Assembly (NCBI RefSeq): GCF_013334205.1
Contig: NZ_CP054424.1
Coordinates: 3,058,001-3,122,000 of the forward strand
Source: Rhodoferax sp. BAB1
GTDB taxonomy: Bacteria; Pseudomonadota; Gammaproteobacteria; Burkholderiales; Burkholderiaceae_C
Length of the DNA stretch: 64,000 bases
Reading direction: 5' to 3'
The notes under the pieces: generated by a model
What the model was told of the DNA's origin: nothing
Seen by the model: the letters and a program-made list of their open reading frames with translations, nothing else
Databases searched by the model: none
Made by a program: the position numbers and the translations under genes
Shown here: positions 43,737-52,977 of the stretch, one piece after another
Numbering within the stretch: position 1 is the first letter of the stretch
Layout: each line of letters starts with the position of its first letter

Positions 43737-44777
43737 TCAGTGCTCGGCGGCGAAGCGCTGGCGCACCGATTGCACGTCGTCCAGCTGGCCCAGGAAGGCA
43801 TCGACGCAGGCCGGGTCGAAATGCAGGCCGCGCTGATCGCGCAGCAGCTGCACGGCGCGCTCCATCTCCCAGGCCGGCTTGTAAGGCCGGGCCGAGGTCA
43901 GCGCGTCGAACACATCGGCCACGGCCACGATGCGGCCCACCACCGGAATGGCGTCCGCCTTCAGGCCCAGCGGGTAGCCGCTGCCGTCGTATTTCTCGTG
44001 GTGGCTCAGCGCGATGTCCGACGCCATCTGCAAGAGCGGCGAGCTGCTGCCCGAGAGGATGCTGTGCCCGATCACCGGGTGCTGCTTCATGATGGCGAAC
44101 TCCGCCTCGTCCAGCTTGCCGGGCTTGAGCAGGATGTGGTCCGGGATGCCGACCTTGCCGACGTCGTGCATGGGCGCGGCCTCCAGGATCAGCTGCTGCT
44201 GTTCCAGCGGCAGGCCCATACGCACGGCGATCATCCAGGAGTAGTGCGCCATGCGCTGGATGTGGTCGCCCGTCTCCGGGTCGCGGAATTCGGCCGCGCG
44301 CGACAGGCGCAGGATGGTCTCGCGTTCGCGCCGCACGATCTCGTCGGTCGCCTTGAGCACTTCCTCGGCCAGCCAGCTGGCGCGGTCTTCCAGGCGTTTC
44401 TGGTTCGCGCGCAGCGCCAGCATGTTGCGCATGCGCGCCTTGAACTCGATGCGGTCCAGCGGCTTGGTCAGGAAGTCGTTGGCGCCGCCCTCCAGCGCCC
44501 GGTAGCGCACGTCCATCTCGTCGTTGGCCGTCACCATCAGCAGGGGAATGTCGGCCCGCCCCGGGGTGGCCCGAAAGCGCTGGATGAATTCGACACCATC
44601 GAGCTGCGGCATCATGTAGTCCACGATCACCAGGTCGGGTGCCAACGCCTGGCAATGGGCCAGCGCCTGCAGCGGGTCGGTGTAGGCGCGCACCTCGTGC
44701 GCCTCGCCCAGCTGGGTGATGAAATGCCGCAGCAGGAGCAGGTTCGCTTCCACGTCGTCGATGATCACAATCTGCAT
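43737..44777 (-). CDS. HD-GYP response regulator (cyclic di-GMP phosphodiesterase)
   Basis: 346 aa. A receiver domain fills residues 1-125 (phospho-acceptor D53 in LVIVDYMMPQLDG), followed by HD-GYP at about 150-340 with the HD pair in APMHDVGKVGIPDHILLKPG, the ALSHHEKYDGSGYPLGLKAD stretch holding HE and GYP, and VADVFDALTSARPYKPAW. The catalytic residues for cyclic di-GMP hydrolysis are intact. It is opposite the hybrid kinase, so that kinase may control it through its HPt. Confidence 0.92.
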   Translation of the reverse strand: MQIVIIDDVEANLLLLRHFITQLGEAHEVRAYTDPLQALAHCQALAPDLVIVDYMMPQLDGVEFIQRFRATPGRADIPLLMVTANDEMDVRYRALEGGANDFLTKPLDRIEFKARMRNMLALRANQKRLEDRASWLAEEVLKATDEIVRRERETILRLSRAAEFRDPETGDHIQRMAHYSWMIAVRMGLPLEQQQLILEAAPMHDVGKVGIPDHILLKPGKLDEAEFAIMKQHPVIGHSILSGSSSPLLQMASDIALSHHEKYDGSGYPLGLKADAIPVVGRIVAVADVFDALTSARPYKPAWEMERAVQLLRDQRGLHFDPACVDAFLGQLDDVQSVRQRFAAEH

Positions 44778-44826
44778 GAGGGGCCTGCTCCGCCTGGCTA
44801 TTCCGGTCAGCTATCTTAGACCCGCC

Positions 44827-46536
44827 TCAGTTGTTGAGCTGGATGCGCAGGCGCTGGCCCTGCACCTGCAGGTCCTGCCACAAGGGCGCGACCCTCTGCG
44901 CGCCCTCCAACTGCGCCGGGTCGAACTTGCCCGTGGCACCGGGGGCCCTGAAGTTACCCGCCTGGCGCCAGCCGTCCCCCGCGGGCATGAACACCGTGCC
45001 GTTCCAGCCGTTGACGAAGAGCAGCAGCTCGTCCTGCCCATCGCCGTTGAGATCGCCCAGCCAGACCGGGCAGTTGTCCTTCGACTTGTAGCAGCGCTGC
45101 AGCTCCCAGGGCTGGTGCTGGCCCTGCGCATACCGCAGGAAACTCTGCGGCAGGCTGCGTCCCGGCGGGTAGACCCTGAACTTCTCCTGCAGCTGCTGCT
45201 CGCTCATCAGCACCTGGGGCCGCTGGTCGTAGCGGCTGGTCTGCGCCTGCAGACGCGCCGCCTGCTGGGCCCAGGCCTGGCCGGCCGGCACGCCCTGCCC
45301 GGCCGCCATGGCCTGCAGCGCCTCGCGGCCGAAACGCCCCGAGTCCCAGCGCAGGTAGACCCAGTCGGGCTCCTGCTGGCCCTGCTTCTGCTGCACATGG
45401 GCCAGGTGCGCGGCCACGGCCACGCGCCGCACATGCGTGGGCGGCGCCAGGTAGACCAGCAGGCTCACACACAGCAGCAGTGCAGCAGCGATGTTGGTGG
45501 GTGCCATGGCGCGCATCCAGCGCTCGGGCCTGAACCACGAGAGCGCGTAGCCCACCGCATAGACGCTGGCCTGCGTGGCCACCAGCGCGGCCCACAGGCG
45601 GTCTTCGGACCAGCCATGCTGCGCCACGCGCAGGCCCAGCGCCCACCAGGCCACACCCGCCACCACCACCAGCGCCAGCCAGGCGAGCTGCGTGGCGCGG
45701 CTCAGCCAAGCGGGATAGGGCCAGGGCTGCTCACCGTCCTGGTAGGCGCAGTTGGCAAACGCCACCGCCAGGGCCGTGAAGGCCAGCATCATGAGCGCGG
45801 CGCTGCGCGTCCTGAACAGCGGATCGAGCCCCGTGTAAGGCAGGGCCAGCACCCACAGCACGGCGAAGAACAGCACCAGCGGCAGCAGCCAGGCGGAGAT
45901 CGACAGGGTGAAGCGGCGGATGGTCTCGGTCATGCTCGCGCGCGCCAGCCCCAGCGCAAAAGCGCCCGCCGCCACCAGGCCCGTGACCGGGAAGATGAAA
46001 ACCGGCTTGCGGATCATCTCCATCACCCACGTCACGCCGATCAGCGACATCAGCCCCGCGCCGGCAAACAGCACCAGCCAGACGATGCCCACCATGGCCC
46101 AGGCCGTGGCCAGCAGGATGCCGTTGCGCCAGGCGTAGTGGAACAGGCGCTCGTAGCGCCAGCGCCGCGCCTCGAAGTCGAAACCGCAGAGCAGGCCCAG
46201 GCTGACGAAACCCAGCACCAGCGCGGCCAGCCCGTCGGTGAAACGCACGCCCGTGGCCACTCCCGTCACGCCGGCGGCCCAGGCCGCGCCGGCTCCCAGG
46301 GCTGCGTAGAGCAGCGCATACAGCGCCACCGCCGCGCGCCGCGCCGTGCGCGGCAGGTGCTCCACGTTCTGCGTGAAGTAGATCACCAGCGGCACGGCCA
46401 GCGCGGCGTAGAGCAGGCCGGTGAGCAGCATGGGCTCGGTGGCCGGCCAGGCCTTGTCCTCGAAGGACCGCCACAACCACCAGAGCACCCAGCCCTGCAC
46501 CGTGCCCGTGAGGGCGAACATCAGCGGAAATTGCAT
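44827..46536 (-). CDS. DUF4153 membrane protein with C-terminal extracytoplasmic extension
   Basis: 569 aa. About 12 hydrophobic segments fill residues 1-360, with the DUF4153 pattern (RFTLSISAWLLPLVLFFAVL; LPYTGLDPLFRTRSAALMML). A soluble C-terminal part of about 200 residues contains GDLNGDGQDELLLFVNGWNG, which resembles an FG-GAP/dockerin-like calcium loop. ATG 46536 is chosen with GGGAG 7 nt upstream. It is the last gene of a run with 46594-47412, 47409-47864 and 47891-48352. Function unknown. Confidence 0.8.
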   Translation of the reverse strand: MQFPLMFALTGTVQGWVLWWLWRSFEDKAWPATEPMLLTGLLYAALAVPLVIYFTQNVEHLPRTARRAAVALYALLYAALGAGAAWAAGVTGVATGVRFTDGLAALVLGFVSLGLLCGFDFEARRWRYERLFHYAWRNGILLATAWAMVGIVWLVLFAGAGLMSLIGVTWVMEMIRKPVFIFPVTGLVAAGAFALGLARASMTETIRRFTLSISAWLLPLVLFFAVLWVLALPYTGLDPLFRTRSAALMMLAFTALAVAFANCAYQDGEQPWPYPAWLSRATQLAWLALVVVAGVAWWALGLRVAQHGWSEDRLWAALVATQASVYAVGYALSWFRPERWMRAMAPTNIAAALLLCVSLLVYLAPPTHVRRVAVAAHLAHVQQKQGQQEPDWVYLRWDSGRFGREALQAMAAGQGVPAGQAWAQQAARLQAQTSRYDQRPQVLMSEQQLQEKFRVYPPGRSLPQSFLRYAQGQHQPWELQRCYKSKDNCPVWLGDLNGDGQDELLLFVNGWNGTVFMPAGDGWRQAGNFRAPGATGKFDPAQLEGAQRVAPLWQDLQVQGQRLRIQLNN

Positions 46537-46593
46537 GGTCTCACTCCCTGGTCTGTCTTGTGATGTGCGTGCATTCTGCAGCATGGCCGCGCC

Positions 46594-47412
46594 TCAGTAA
46601 CGCAGCACCACGGGCGCCCCGCCCAGTTGGGCGCGCTGCAGCCAGCTGAAGACCGAGTCCACCGTCACGGTCTCGATGCGGTCGCTGTAGCGTTTCTCGC
46701 TGGGGTGGTCGTCGAAGGCCACGTTGGCCGCGCCCACCCGGGCCCCCAGGCGGGTGAGCGGCCGGATGGTCAGCACGCTGGGCTGGTAGCCCTTGAACTG
46801 CAGCCAGGCCTGCGCGCGTTCGCGCGAATAGACCGTGGGCTCCATGGCTGCGGCCAGCGTCTCGATGGCCCACTGGTTGCTCTGCTGGTACTTCTGGCTC
46901 CAGGGGTAGCTCACGATGTTGTAGGGCCGGTGGTGCAGCGCAATGGCGCGTTGCTCGTGTTGCAGCAGGGCGTGGAGTTTCGCCTGCACTTCCGGCACGG
47001 GCACGACCCAGGCCGCTTCCAGGCGCCAGAGGTCGTCCAGGAAAAACTCGCCCAGGCCCTGGCGGTAGATCGCCGCCTCCTGCGTGCCGCAGTGGTTGAG
47101 CTTGTGCAGCACACGCCAGACGTGGCCGCCCTGCCCGTCCGGCTGCTTGTAGGCAAAACCCAGGTGCGACCAGCGCAGGCCGTATTTGCTCAAATCCTGA
47201 CCGGCCCGCGCCAGCAGCACCACCTGCGCGCCGCTGGCATCGAGTGCCTGCAGCGTGCGCTCGGCCAGGGTCAGGCCACGCTCCACGGTGATGGCCCGCA
47301 GGGGGCGGTTTTCGCAGCTGCGGCCAGCGTGGGCGGGTGTGGCGGCCAGCGCAGCACCGAGCAACACGGCCGCCAGCACGCCGCGCAGGCATTTCATCCC
47401 TGCCCCGCTCAT
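46594..47412 (-). CDS. DUF2145 family exported protein
   Basis: About 272 aa with a Sec signal (MKCLRGVLAAVLLGAALAAT, cut after AHA). The mature part has CENRPLRAITVERGLTLAER, VLHKLNHCGTQEAAIYRQGL, NIVSYPWSQKYQQSNQWAIE and FDDHPSEKRYSDRIETVTVD. The NQW ... DDHP order suggests a cysteine/lipid-hydrolase-like NlpC-related fold, but I cannot assign activity. ATG 47412 overlaps the previous stop as ATGA; ATG 47397 would give a tighter signal peptide. Confidence 0.82.
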   Translation of the reverse strand: MSGAGMKCLRGVLAAVLLGAALAATPAHAGRSCENRPLRAITVERGLTLAERTLQALDASGAQVVLLARAGQDLSKYGLRWSHLGFAYKQPDGQGGHVWRVLHKLNHCGTQEAAIYRQGLGEFFLDDLWRLEAAWVVPVPEVQAKLHALLQHEQRAIALHHRPYNIVSYPWSQKYQQSNQWAIETLAAAMEPTVYSRERAQAWLQFKGYQPSVLTIRPLTRLGARVGAANVAFDDHPSEKRYSDRIETVTVDSVFSWLQRAQLGGAPVVLRY

Positions 47413-47864
47413 AAGGCCACCCGCTCGTTGTGCAGCAGGGCCCGGCCCAGCGCATTGGGAATGAAGGCGATGGCCTCACCCGCTACCGACAGCACCACAC
47501 CGGCGCCGATCACGCTCACGGCCAGCACCGTGCCCACGCCGACCACGGAGGCGCCCAAGCCCTTGCCCACGATCTCGATGCTGGCCACCGCGCCGTCCGA
47601 GGCGCGCTCCAGCACATAGAGGGTGCCGCGCGCGGTGGACTCCACCGTCTTCACCACCAGCACCGCGCCGGTGACCGACAGCGCCACCGGCACCATCACC
47701 ACCGCAGCGGCCGCTGCGCTGCCCACCACCACGACCGAGGCGACGGGCAGGGCCGAGAGCGTGCTGAGCGCCGAAGCTTCGGTGTGAGCACGGGCCGGCA
47801 GGCTGGCCACGCTGCACAGTGCGACAGCGATGGTCAAAGCCAGAGATACAAAACGTTGTTTCAT
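47409..47864 (-). CDS. small exported hydrophobic protein, unknown
   Basis: 151 aa. A signal sequence (MKQRFVSLALTIAVALCSVA, cut near ARA) is followed by hydrophobic segments rich in Val and Ala (VVVVGSAAAAAVVMVPVALS; GASVVGVGTVLAVSVIGAGV). AGGAG lies 5 nt before ATG 47864. It overlaps the DUF2145 gene by 4 nt and therefore likely works with it. No family recognised. Confidence 0.75.
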   Translation of the reverse strand: MKQRFVSLALTIAVALCSVASLPARAHTEASALSTLSALPVASVVVVGSAAAAAVVMVPVALSVTGAVLVVKTVESTARGTLYVLERASDGAVASIEIVGKGLGASVVGVGTVLAVSVIGAGVVLSVAGEAIAFIPNALGRALLHNERVAL

Positions 47865-47890
47865 GATGACTCCTGGTGTCGTGGTGTCAT

Positions 47891-48352
47891 TCATTCGCCG
47901 CGCATGGCGCTACGGCGGCCATCCAGGCGGGCTTCGGCCAGGTCGGCTTCGTGCTTGTCGCGCAGGGTCTTGGCCAGCGTGAAGGTGGTGGTGATCAGGT
48001 AGAGCCAGCTCACGCCCAGGAAGGCCTTGTAGGTCTCGCTGATCTCCATGCGCAGCAGGCCCCAGCCCGTGAGCGCCATGGCCAGGAAGAAGCCGATCCA
48101 GACCACGAACTTGAACATGGGCGAATCGGCCGCCTTGCCTTCGGCTTCGGCCTTCTCGTTGTCACGCACGAACTTGGCCAGCACGAAGGCGGCCGAGAGG
48201 CAGAAGAAATAACCCATGACCATGAAGGCGCGGTCCAGGTCCTTGCCCGGCAGCCAGGCCAGGCCCACGCCGCAGAGGAAAACGGCCAGCAGGAAGGAAA
48301 CCCAGACCTGGAGGGACCAGGCTTTGGAATCGCGGTGGATGAGCACTTGCAT
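47891..48352 (-). CDS. YiaA/YiaB family inner-membrane protein
   Basis: 153 aa with four membrane segments in two repeated pairs (WVSFLLAVFLCGVGLAWLPG and MVMGYFFCLSAAFVLAKFVR; then VVWIGFFLAMALTGWGLLRM and FLGVSWLYLITTTFTLAKTL). The repeat of F-x-LAK-x-x-R(D/L) after each pair is the YiaA/B signature. AAGGGG precedes ATG 48352. Function unknown. First gene of the four-gene unit. Confidence 0.85.
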   Translation of the reverse strand: MQVLIHRDSKAWSLQVWVSFLLAVFLCGVGLAWLPGKDLDRAFMVMGYFFCLSAAFVLAKFVRDNEKAEAEGKAADSPMFKFVVWIGFFLAMALTGWGLLRMEISETYKAFLGVSWLYLITTTFTLAKTLRDKHEADLAEARLDGRRSAMRGE

Positions 48353-48451
48353 GTATGACCCCTTCGGGTGGTTGAACATGCAGTCAGTGTGCGAGGCAGC
48401 CCCTCGAATGGGGGCTGTTTCCAGTACAAGTCTTTTAATATTGCCTTCGAA

Positions 48452-48468
48452 GTATCTTTATCTGATAC
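48452..48468. promoter_or_regulatory. inverted repeat upstream of the YiaA-type gene
   Basis: GTATC and GATAC (48452-48456 and 48464-48468) face each other over 7 nt in an AT-rich stretch of an otherwise GC-rich intergenic region, about 100 nt ahead of the gene. It is a candidate operator. A second hairpin, CAGCCCC/GGGGCTG, lies at 48397-48417 in the leader. Confidence 0.35.
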
Positions 48469-48518
48469 CTGAAGGCGGCATCCGGGCTGACCAACCGGGT
48501 GGAGCCACCCGGCACCGG

Positions 48519-49079
48519 TCAGTGCCTGACGCTGGAGACGGCGGCCAGGATGCCCAGATAGTGATCCAGCGGCGGTGTGGCCTTCTGCGGCACCTTGGCC
48601 AGGTCGTCGTAACGGCGCAGGCGCACGGCCTCGGCCGCATAGGGCTGCGCCATGAAGACCTGCGCCTCGGGTTCGGAATAGGTACCGCCCTGCAGTTCGA
48701 GGCTGTGCTTGGAGGCCAGCGACAGCGCTTCCCAGTAACCCGACTCGGTCGCGCACAGGTAGCGCTTGGCGTCGACGTGCAGGCGGATCGGCTCCAGCAC
48801 GGCGTCGGGCAGCAGATCGCGCAGGAAAGGCAGGGCGATGTACTGGTGCAGATCGTCCTTGTCCTGCCCGTGGTCGGCCAGGCCCTCGCGCTGCGCCGCC
48901 AGCAGGTGGCCGAGGTCGTGCAGCAAAGCCGCCACGATGGTCTCGGGCGTTTCCCCGGCCTGCTCGGCCAGCTGGGCGCACTGCAGGGCGTGTTCGAGCT
49001 GGTTGACGGCCTCGCGGCCGTATTGCGACTGGCCGCGGGTGGTGAGCAGGTGCTGGAGGTCGGAGTGGTCGAGGGCCAT
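48519..49079 (-). CDS. PhnZ-like HD-domain oxygenase of phosphonate operons
   Basis: 186 aa. YGREAVNQLEHALQCAQLAE (Y20, E23, H30) followed by ALLHDLGHLL (H54, D55, H58) and LHVDAKRYLC (H101, D103) is the ligand order of the diiron HD oxygenases PhnZ and TmpB, which cleave the C-P bond of 1-hydroxylated phosphonates. No hydroxylase partner (PhnY type) is seen in the window. It is the last gene of the phnC-D-E unit, 7 nt after phnE. It may broaden the substrates handled besides C-P lyase. Confidence 0.87.
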   Translation of the reverse strand: MALDHSDLQHLLTTRGQSQYGREAVNQLEHALQCAQLAEQAGETPETIVAALLHDLGHLLAAQREGLADHGQDKDDLHQYIALPFLRDLLPDAVLEPIRLHVDAKRYLCATESGYWEALSLASKHSLELQGGTYSEPEAQVFMAQPYAAEAVRLRRYDDLAKVPQKATPPLDHYLGILAAVSSVRH

Positions 49080-49086
49080 GGTGATA

Positions 49087-49878
49087 TCAGACGAGGAGTT
49101 TGCGGATACGCGCCGACACCAGGTCGATCGCACTGACGGTGACGATGATGATCAGCATCACGGCGCAGGTTTCGGCGTACTGGAAGCCGCGGATGATCTC
49201 CCACAGCACCACACCGATGCCACCGGCGCCGACCATGCCGACCACGGAGGCCGAGCGCACGTTCGATTCGAAGCGGTAGAGCGTGTACGAGATCCACAGG
49301 GGCATGACCTGCGGGATGACGCCGTAGACGATTTCGTGCAGGGCGCTGGCACCGGTGGAGCGGATGCCCTCGACCGGTTGCGGGTCGATGGCCTCCACCG
49401 CCTCCGAGAACAGCTTGGCCAGCACACCCGTGGTATGGATCCACAGTGCCAGCACACCGGCAAAAGGCCCCAGGCCGACGGCCACCACGAACAGCATGGC
49501 GAACACCATCTCGTTGATGGCGCGGCAGCCGTCCATGAGCCGGCGCATGGGCTGGTAGACCCACCACGGCACGATGTTGGCCGAGGCCAGCAGCGCCATG
49601 GGCACCGCCGTCACCACGGCCAGCGCCGTACCCCAGAGGGCGATCTGCAGGGTGACGACCATCTCCTGCACGTACAGCTGCCATTGCGAGAAGTTCGGCG
49701 GAAAGAACTCGGCCGCGTAGGTGGCCATGTTGCCGGAGTCGCGCAGCAGGTCAAGCGGGCGCATGTCGGCGCCGCTCCAGGAAGCCGCCAGCACGGCCAG
49801 CAGCACGACCCAGGACAGATGCCAGCTCAGGCTGCGCTTGAGTTGCGGCGGCACCGGCAAGGACGTGCTGAGGTTCAT
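49087..49878 (-). CDS. phnE: phosphonate ABC transporter permease
   Basis: A 263-aa inner-membrane protein with about six hydrophobic segments and the binding-protein-dependent transport loop [20 protein letters not shown], then [20 protein letters not shown]. It forms the pore for phosphonates and phosphate esters. Overlap with phnD is 4 nt. Confidence 0.95.
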   Translation of the reverse strand: MNLSTSLPVPPQLKRSLSWHLSWVVLLAVLAASWSGADMRPLDLLRDSGNMATYAAEFFPPNFSQWQLYVQEMVVTLQIALWGTALAVVTAVPMALLASANIVPWWVYQPMRRLMDGCRAINEMVFAMLFVVAVGLGPFAGVLALWIHTTGVLAKLFSEAVEAIDPQPVEGIRSTGASALHEIVYGVIPQVMPLWISYTLYRFESNVRSASVVGMVGAGGIGVVLWEIIRGFQYAETCAVMLIIIVTVSAIDLVSARIRKLLV

Positions 49879-50831
49879 TTCAGGGCAGCCAGCTTCTTGT
49901 CGATGTCGGCCAGACGGCTCTTCTTGTCGGCATCGCCGAGGTTGGCATCCACTTCGACCTTGTTACGCTGGCCGAACAGATCCAGCTGGCGGATCGGGAT
50001 CAGCTGGGCGTTGCTCGATTCCTTGAAACCCGACAGCTTGGAGATCTTCATGATGATCTGCTTTTCGCGCGCGTCGGTCTTGCCGTAGTTGTAGAAGAAG
50101 TTCTTCAGCTTGGCCTTGGTCGCCTCGGGCAGGTCCTTGCGCATGACCAGGGGGTCCAGCGGGATCAGCGGCGACGTCCAGACGATCTTGATGTCCTTGA
50201 ACTTCTCGGGATAGCGGTTCTGGATCTTCTCCATGTTCTCGCTGTTGTTGGTCGCCACATCGACCTGCTTGTTGGCCACGGCCAGGGCATTGGTCTCGTG
50301 GTTGGCGTTGCGCGTGATCCGGAAGTGGGTCTTGGGGTCGATCTTGTTCTGCGCGAAGACGTAGAAGCCCGGCACCAGGAAACCCGAGGTGGAGTTGGGA
50401 TCGCCGTTGCTGAAGCTCAGGGATTTGCCGCCCTTGAGCACGTCGTCCAGGCTGTTGATCGGGCTGTCGCGGTGCACGATCAGGTGCGAGTAGTAGCCTT
50501 GCGTACCGTCGGCATTGACCATCTGCGCGAACACTTCGCCGCTGGCGCGGTCCACCGCCTCCATGGCCGACTTGTTGCCGAACCAGCCCAGGTGCACCTT
50601 GTTGAAGCGCATGCCTTCGATGATGCCGGCATAGTCGGGCGCGTAAAAGGCCGTGACCTTCAGGCCGGTCTGGCGGCTCATGTCGTCGATCAGCGGCTGC
50701 CAGTCGGCCTTGAGGTTCTGCGTCGATTCGGTCGAGATGATGCCGAAGTTGATGTCTTGCGCCAGCACACCCGTGCCGGCCAGGCCCAGGGCGAGGGCGG
50801 CCGCAGTGCGGGCAAAAATCTTTTTGATCAT
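49875..50831 (-). CDS. phnD: phosphonate ABC transporter substrate-binding protein
   Basis: 318 aa with a cleavable signal ([20 protein letters not shown], cut near VLAQ). The mature start [20 protein letters not shown], then [20 protein letters not shown] and [20 protein letters not shown], and the serine-rich [20 protein letters not shown], all match PhnD. It captures phosphonates in the periplasm. Confidence 0.96.
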   Translation of the reverse strand: MIKKIFARTAAALALGLAGTGVLAQDINFGIISTESTQNLKADWQPLIDDMSRQTGLKVTAFYAPDYAGIIEGMRFNKVHLGWFGNKSAMEAVDRASGEVFAQMVNADGTQGYYSHLIVHRDSPINSLDDVLKGGKSLSFSNGDPNSTSGFLVPGFYVFAQNKIDPKTHFRITRNANHETNALAVANKQVDVATNNSENMEKIQNRYPEKFKDIKIVWTSPLIPLDPLVMRKDLPEATKAKLKNFFYNYGKTDAREKQIIMKISKLSGFKESSNAQLIPIRQLDLFGQRNKVEVDANLGDADKKSRLADIDKKLAALK

Positions 50832-50862
50832 GGTTGTGACTCCAGGGTGGGGTTGGGGAAAT

Positions 50863-51717
50863 TCATGCGGCCTGCGCCAGGGGGGGTACCCAGGGCATGG
50901 CCGGCGCCGCGGGGGCTGCGTCTTGGGTGGGCGGTGTGCCAGTGAGGATTTCGTCGGCCTGCACGCCGTACAGATCGCGCAGCAGGGCCGGCGTCAGGGC
51001 CGAGGAGGGGCCGTCGAACACCACCTGGCCCTGGTGCAGCGCCACCACGCGGGGGCAGTACTTGCGCGCCATGTCGACCTGGTGCAACGAGACGATCACG
51101 GTGCAGCGGTCCTCGCGGTTGATGCGCGCCAGGATCTCCATGACCTTGCGCGACGATTCGGGATCGAGCGAGGCAATCGGCTCGTCGGCCAGCACCACCC
51201 GGGCACCCTGCACCAGGGTGCGTGCGATGGCGGCACGCTGCTGCTGGCCACCGGAGAGCGTGGAGGCGCGCTGCGCGTGGCAGTCGGCGATGCCGACACG
51301 CGCCAGCGCCTCGATCGCCTGGCTGCGCTCCTGCTGGCTGAACAGGCGCAGCCAGCTGCGCCAGCAGGGGATGCGATGCAGCAGGCCGACCAGCACGTTC
51401 ACCAGCACCGGCAGGCGGTCCACCAGGTTGAACTGCTGGAACACGAAGCCCACCTGGGCGCGGACCTTGCGGATGTCGCGGTGGATGCGCCCGCCCTGCT
51501 GCACGCAATGCCCGTCGATCTCGATCAGGGATTCGCTGCCGCCATCGGCGGCCACCAGGCCGGCCACATGGCGCAGCAGGGTGGACTTGCCGGAGCCGGA
51601 CGCGCCGATCAGTGCCACCATCTCGCCGCGCTGCACGCTCAGGTTGATGTCGCGCAGGGCATGCCGGCCATTGGCAAAGTGCTTGTTGAGTTGTCGGATG
51701 TGGAGTGCCGCAGTCAT
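50863..51717 (-). CDS. phnC: phosphonate ABC transporter ATP-binding protein
   Basis: 284 aa. Walker [22 protein letters not shown] signature [20 protein letters not shown] and Walker [17 protein letters not shown] are intact. GGAG precedes the ATG. First gene of phnC-D-E; a Pho-box-like repeat lies 49 nt ahead, so it should respond to phosphate starvation separately from phnG. Confidence 0.96.
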   Translation of the reverse strand: MTAALHIRQLNKHFANGRHALRDINLSVQRGEMVALIGASGSGKSTLLRHVAGLVAADGGSESLIEIDGHCVQQGGRIHRDIRKVRAQVGFVFQQFNLVDRLPVLVNVLVGLLHRIPCWRSWLRLFSQQERSQAIEALARVGIADCHAQRASTLSGGQQQRAAIARTLVQGARVVLADEPIASLDPESSRKVMEILARINREDRCTVIVSLHQVDMARKYCPRVVALHQGQVVFDGPSSALTPALLRDLYGVQADEILTGTPPTQDAAPAAPAMPWVPPLAQAA

Positions 51718-51734
51718 ATTGGCTCCTGGTTAAG

Positions 51735-51746
51735 TCGTCTAGACAG
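51735..51746. promoter_or_regulatory. possible second PhnF operator ahead of phnC
   Basis: TCGTCTAGACAG contains the 8-bp palindrome GTCTAGAC and agrees with the phnF/phnG operator (TTGTATAGACAA) at 9 of 12 positions. It lies between the Pho-box and the phnC start. Confidence 0.4.
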
Positions 51747-51765
51747 CGCAGTGTGGAAGCGGTGT

Positions 51766-51783
51766 GTGACAGGGTTTTGACAG
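51766..51783 (-). promoter_or_regulatory. Pho-box (PhoB-binding site) of phnC
   Basis: Read toward phnC, CTGTCAA-AACC-CTGTCAC is two 7-bp direct repeats spaced by 4 bp, matching the Pho-box consensus CTGTCAT-N4-CTGTCAT at 12 of 14 repeat positions with exact spacing. It predicts activation of the transporter by PhoB under phosphate limitation. No phoB gene lies in the window. Confidence 0.82.
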
Positions 51784-51819
51784 TCGCGGGGCACGCGTGC
51801 GTCATGGCCTCGCGGCAGC

Positions 51820-52977
51820 TCAGATCACGCGCCGTCCCTCGCGCCAGACCGCCCGCACCACGGCCTGGCGCGCGCCGCCGGGCAGGTCCACCAGGCGCAT
51901 CTGCACCAGATCGGCGCGCTGGCCGGGCGCGATCTCGCCCCGGTCGTGCAGGCCCGTGGCCCGCGCCGGGTTGCGCGTGACGGTGGCCACCGCCTGCGGC
52001 AGGGTCATCAGCTCCTCGTCCACCAGGCGCATGACGCCGCTCAGCATGCTGCCCGGCACGTAGTCGGAGGACAGGATGTCGAGCAGGCCGTGGCGCGCCA
52101 GCTCGGCCGCCGCCACATTGCCCGAGTGCGAGCCGCCGCGCACCACGTTGGGCCCGCCCATCACGGTGAGCAGGCCGAGCTCGTGCGCGGTGCGCGCCGC
52201 CGCCACCGTGGTCGGGAACTCCGACATGCTGGCGCCTTCGCCATGGGCCTGGCGCACATGCGCCTCGGTGGTGTCGTCGTGGCTGGCCAGGGCGATGCCG
52301 TGTGCGCGGCAGTAGTCGACGAAGTAGGCGCGGTGCGGCTCGGCGTACTGCGCCTGCAACTCGGCCGCGTGCGCCACCTGGCGTTCGAACTTCTCGCCGC
52401 TCCAGCCCTTCTTGCCGGTGTAGTAGATGCGCGCCTGCTCGATGTCCTCCCACTGGCGCTGGCCCGGCGTGTGGTCCATCAGCGAGATCAGCGACAGGCG
52501 CGGGTGCTCCTGGAAGGGCTTGAAGAGGTCGATGGTGTTGGGCGCCGGCAGCTCGCAGCGCACGTGCAGGTGGTGGTCGGCGCGCAGCAGGTCCTGCGCG
52601 GTGGCGGTGTCGATCGTCGCCAGCACCCGGTCCCAGGCACTGCCGCGCAGGCTGTCGGTATCGGCCTCGCCCACGCCCAGCGCATCGAACACGGTGGTGA
52701 TGCCGGCGGCGGCCACTTCGGCGTCGTGCGCCAGCAGCGCGGGCAGCTCGGCCCAGTGCACCTTGGGCCTCGGCATCAGGTGGCGCTCGAAGTTGTCGGT
52801 GTGCATCTCCACCAGGCCGGGCAGCAGGTAGTCGCCCTCCAGGTCGATGGCGGCCGGGTCCGCGCTGCCGCCGCTGTCGAAGCCGGCCAGGCGGCCGTCG
52901 GCCACGGCCAGCGTGCCGTGCACCACCTCACCGGGCAGCACCAGGCGGGCATTCTTGAAAACGATCTGGCTGTTCAT
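51820..52977 (-). CDS. phnM: alpha-D-ribose 1-methylphosphonate 5-triphosphate diphosphatase
   Basis: 385 aa, amidohydrolase superfamily. LLPGLVEMHTDNFERHLMPR carries the first metal site, ASHDDTTEAHVRQAHGEGAS a later ligand cluster, and GLHDRGEIAPGQRADLVQMR the C-terminal strand. It removes pyrophosphate from the ribosyl triphosphate intermediate before C-P cleavage. It overlaps phnL by 4 nt and is followed by about 100 nt leading to phnC. Confidence 0.96.
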   Translation of the reverse strand: MNSQIVFKNARLVLPGEVVHGTLAVADGRLAGFDSGGSADPAAIDLEGDYLLPGLVEMHTDNFERHLMPRPKVHWAELPALLAHDAEVAAAGITTVFDALGVGEADTDSLRGSAWDRVLATIDTATAQDLLRADHHLHVRCELPAPNTIDLFKPFQEHPRLSLISLMDHTPGQRQWEDIEQARIYYTGKKGWSGEKFERQVAHAAELQAQYAEPHRAYFVDYCRAHGIALASHDDTTEAHVRQAHGEGASMSEFPTTVAAARTAHELGLLTVMGGPNVVRGGSHSGNVAAAELARHGLLDILSSDYVPGSMLSGVMRLVDEELMTLPQAVATVTRNPARATGLHDRGEIAPGQRADLVQMRLVDLPGGARQAVVRAVWREGRRVI

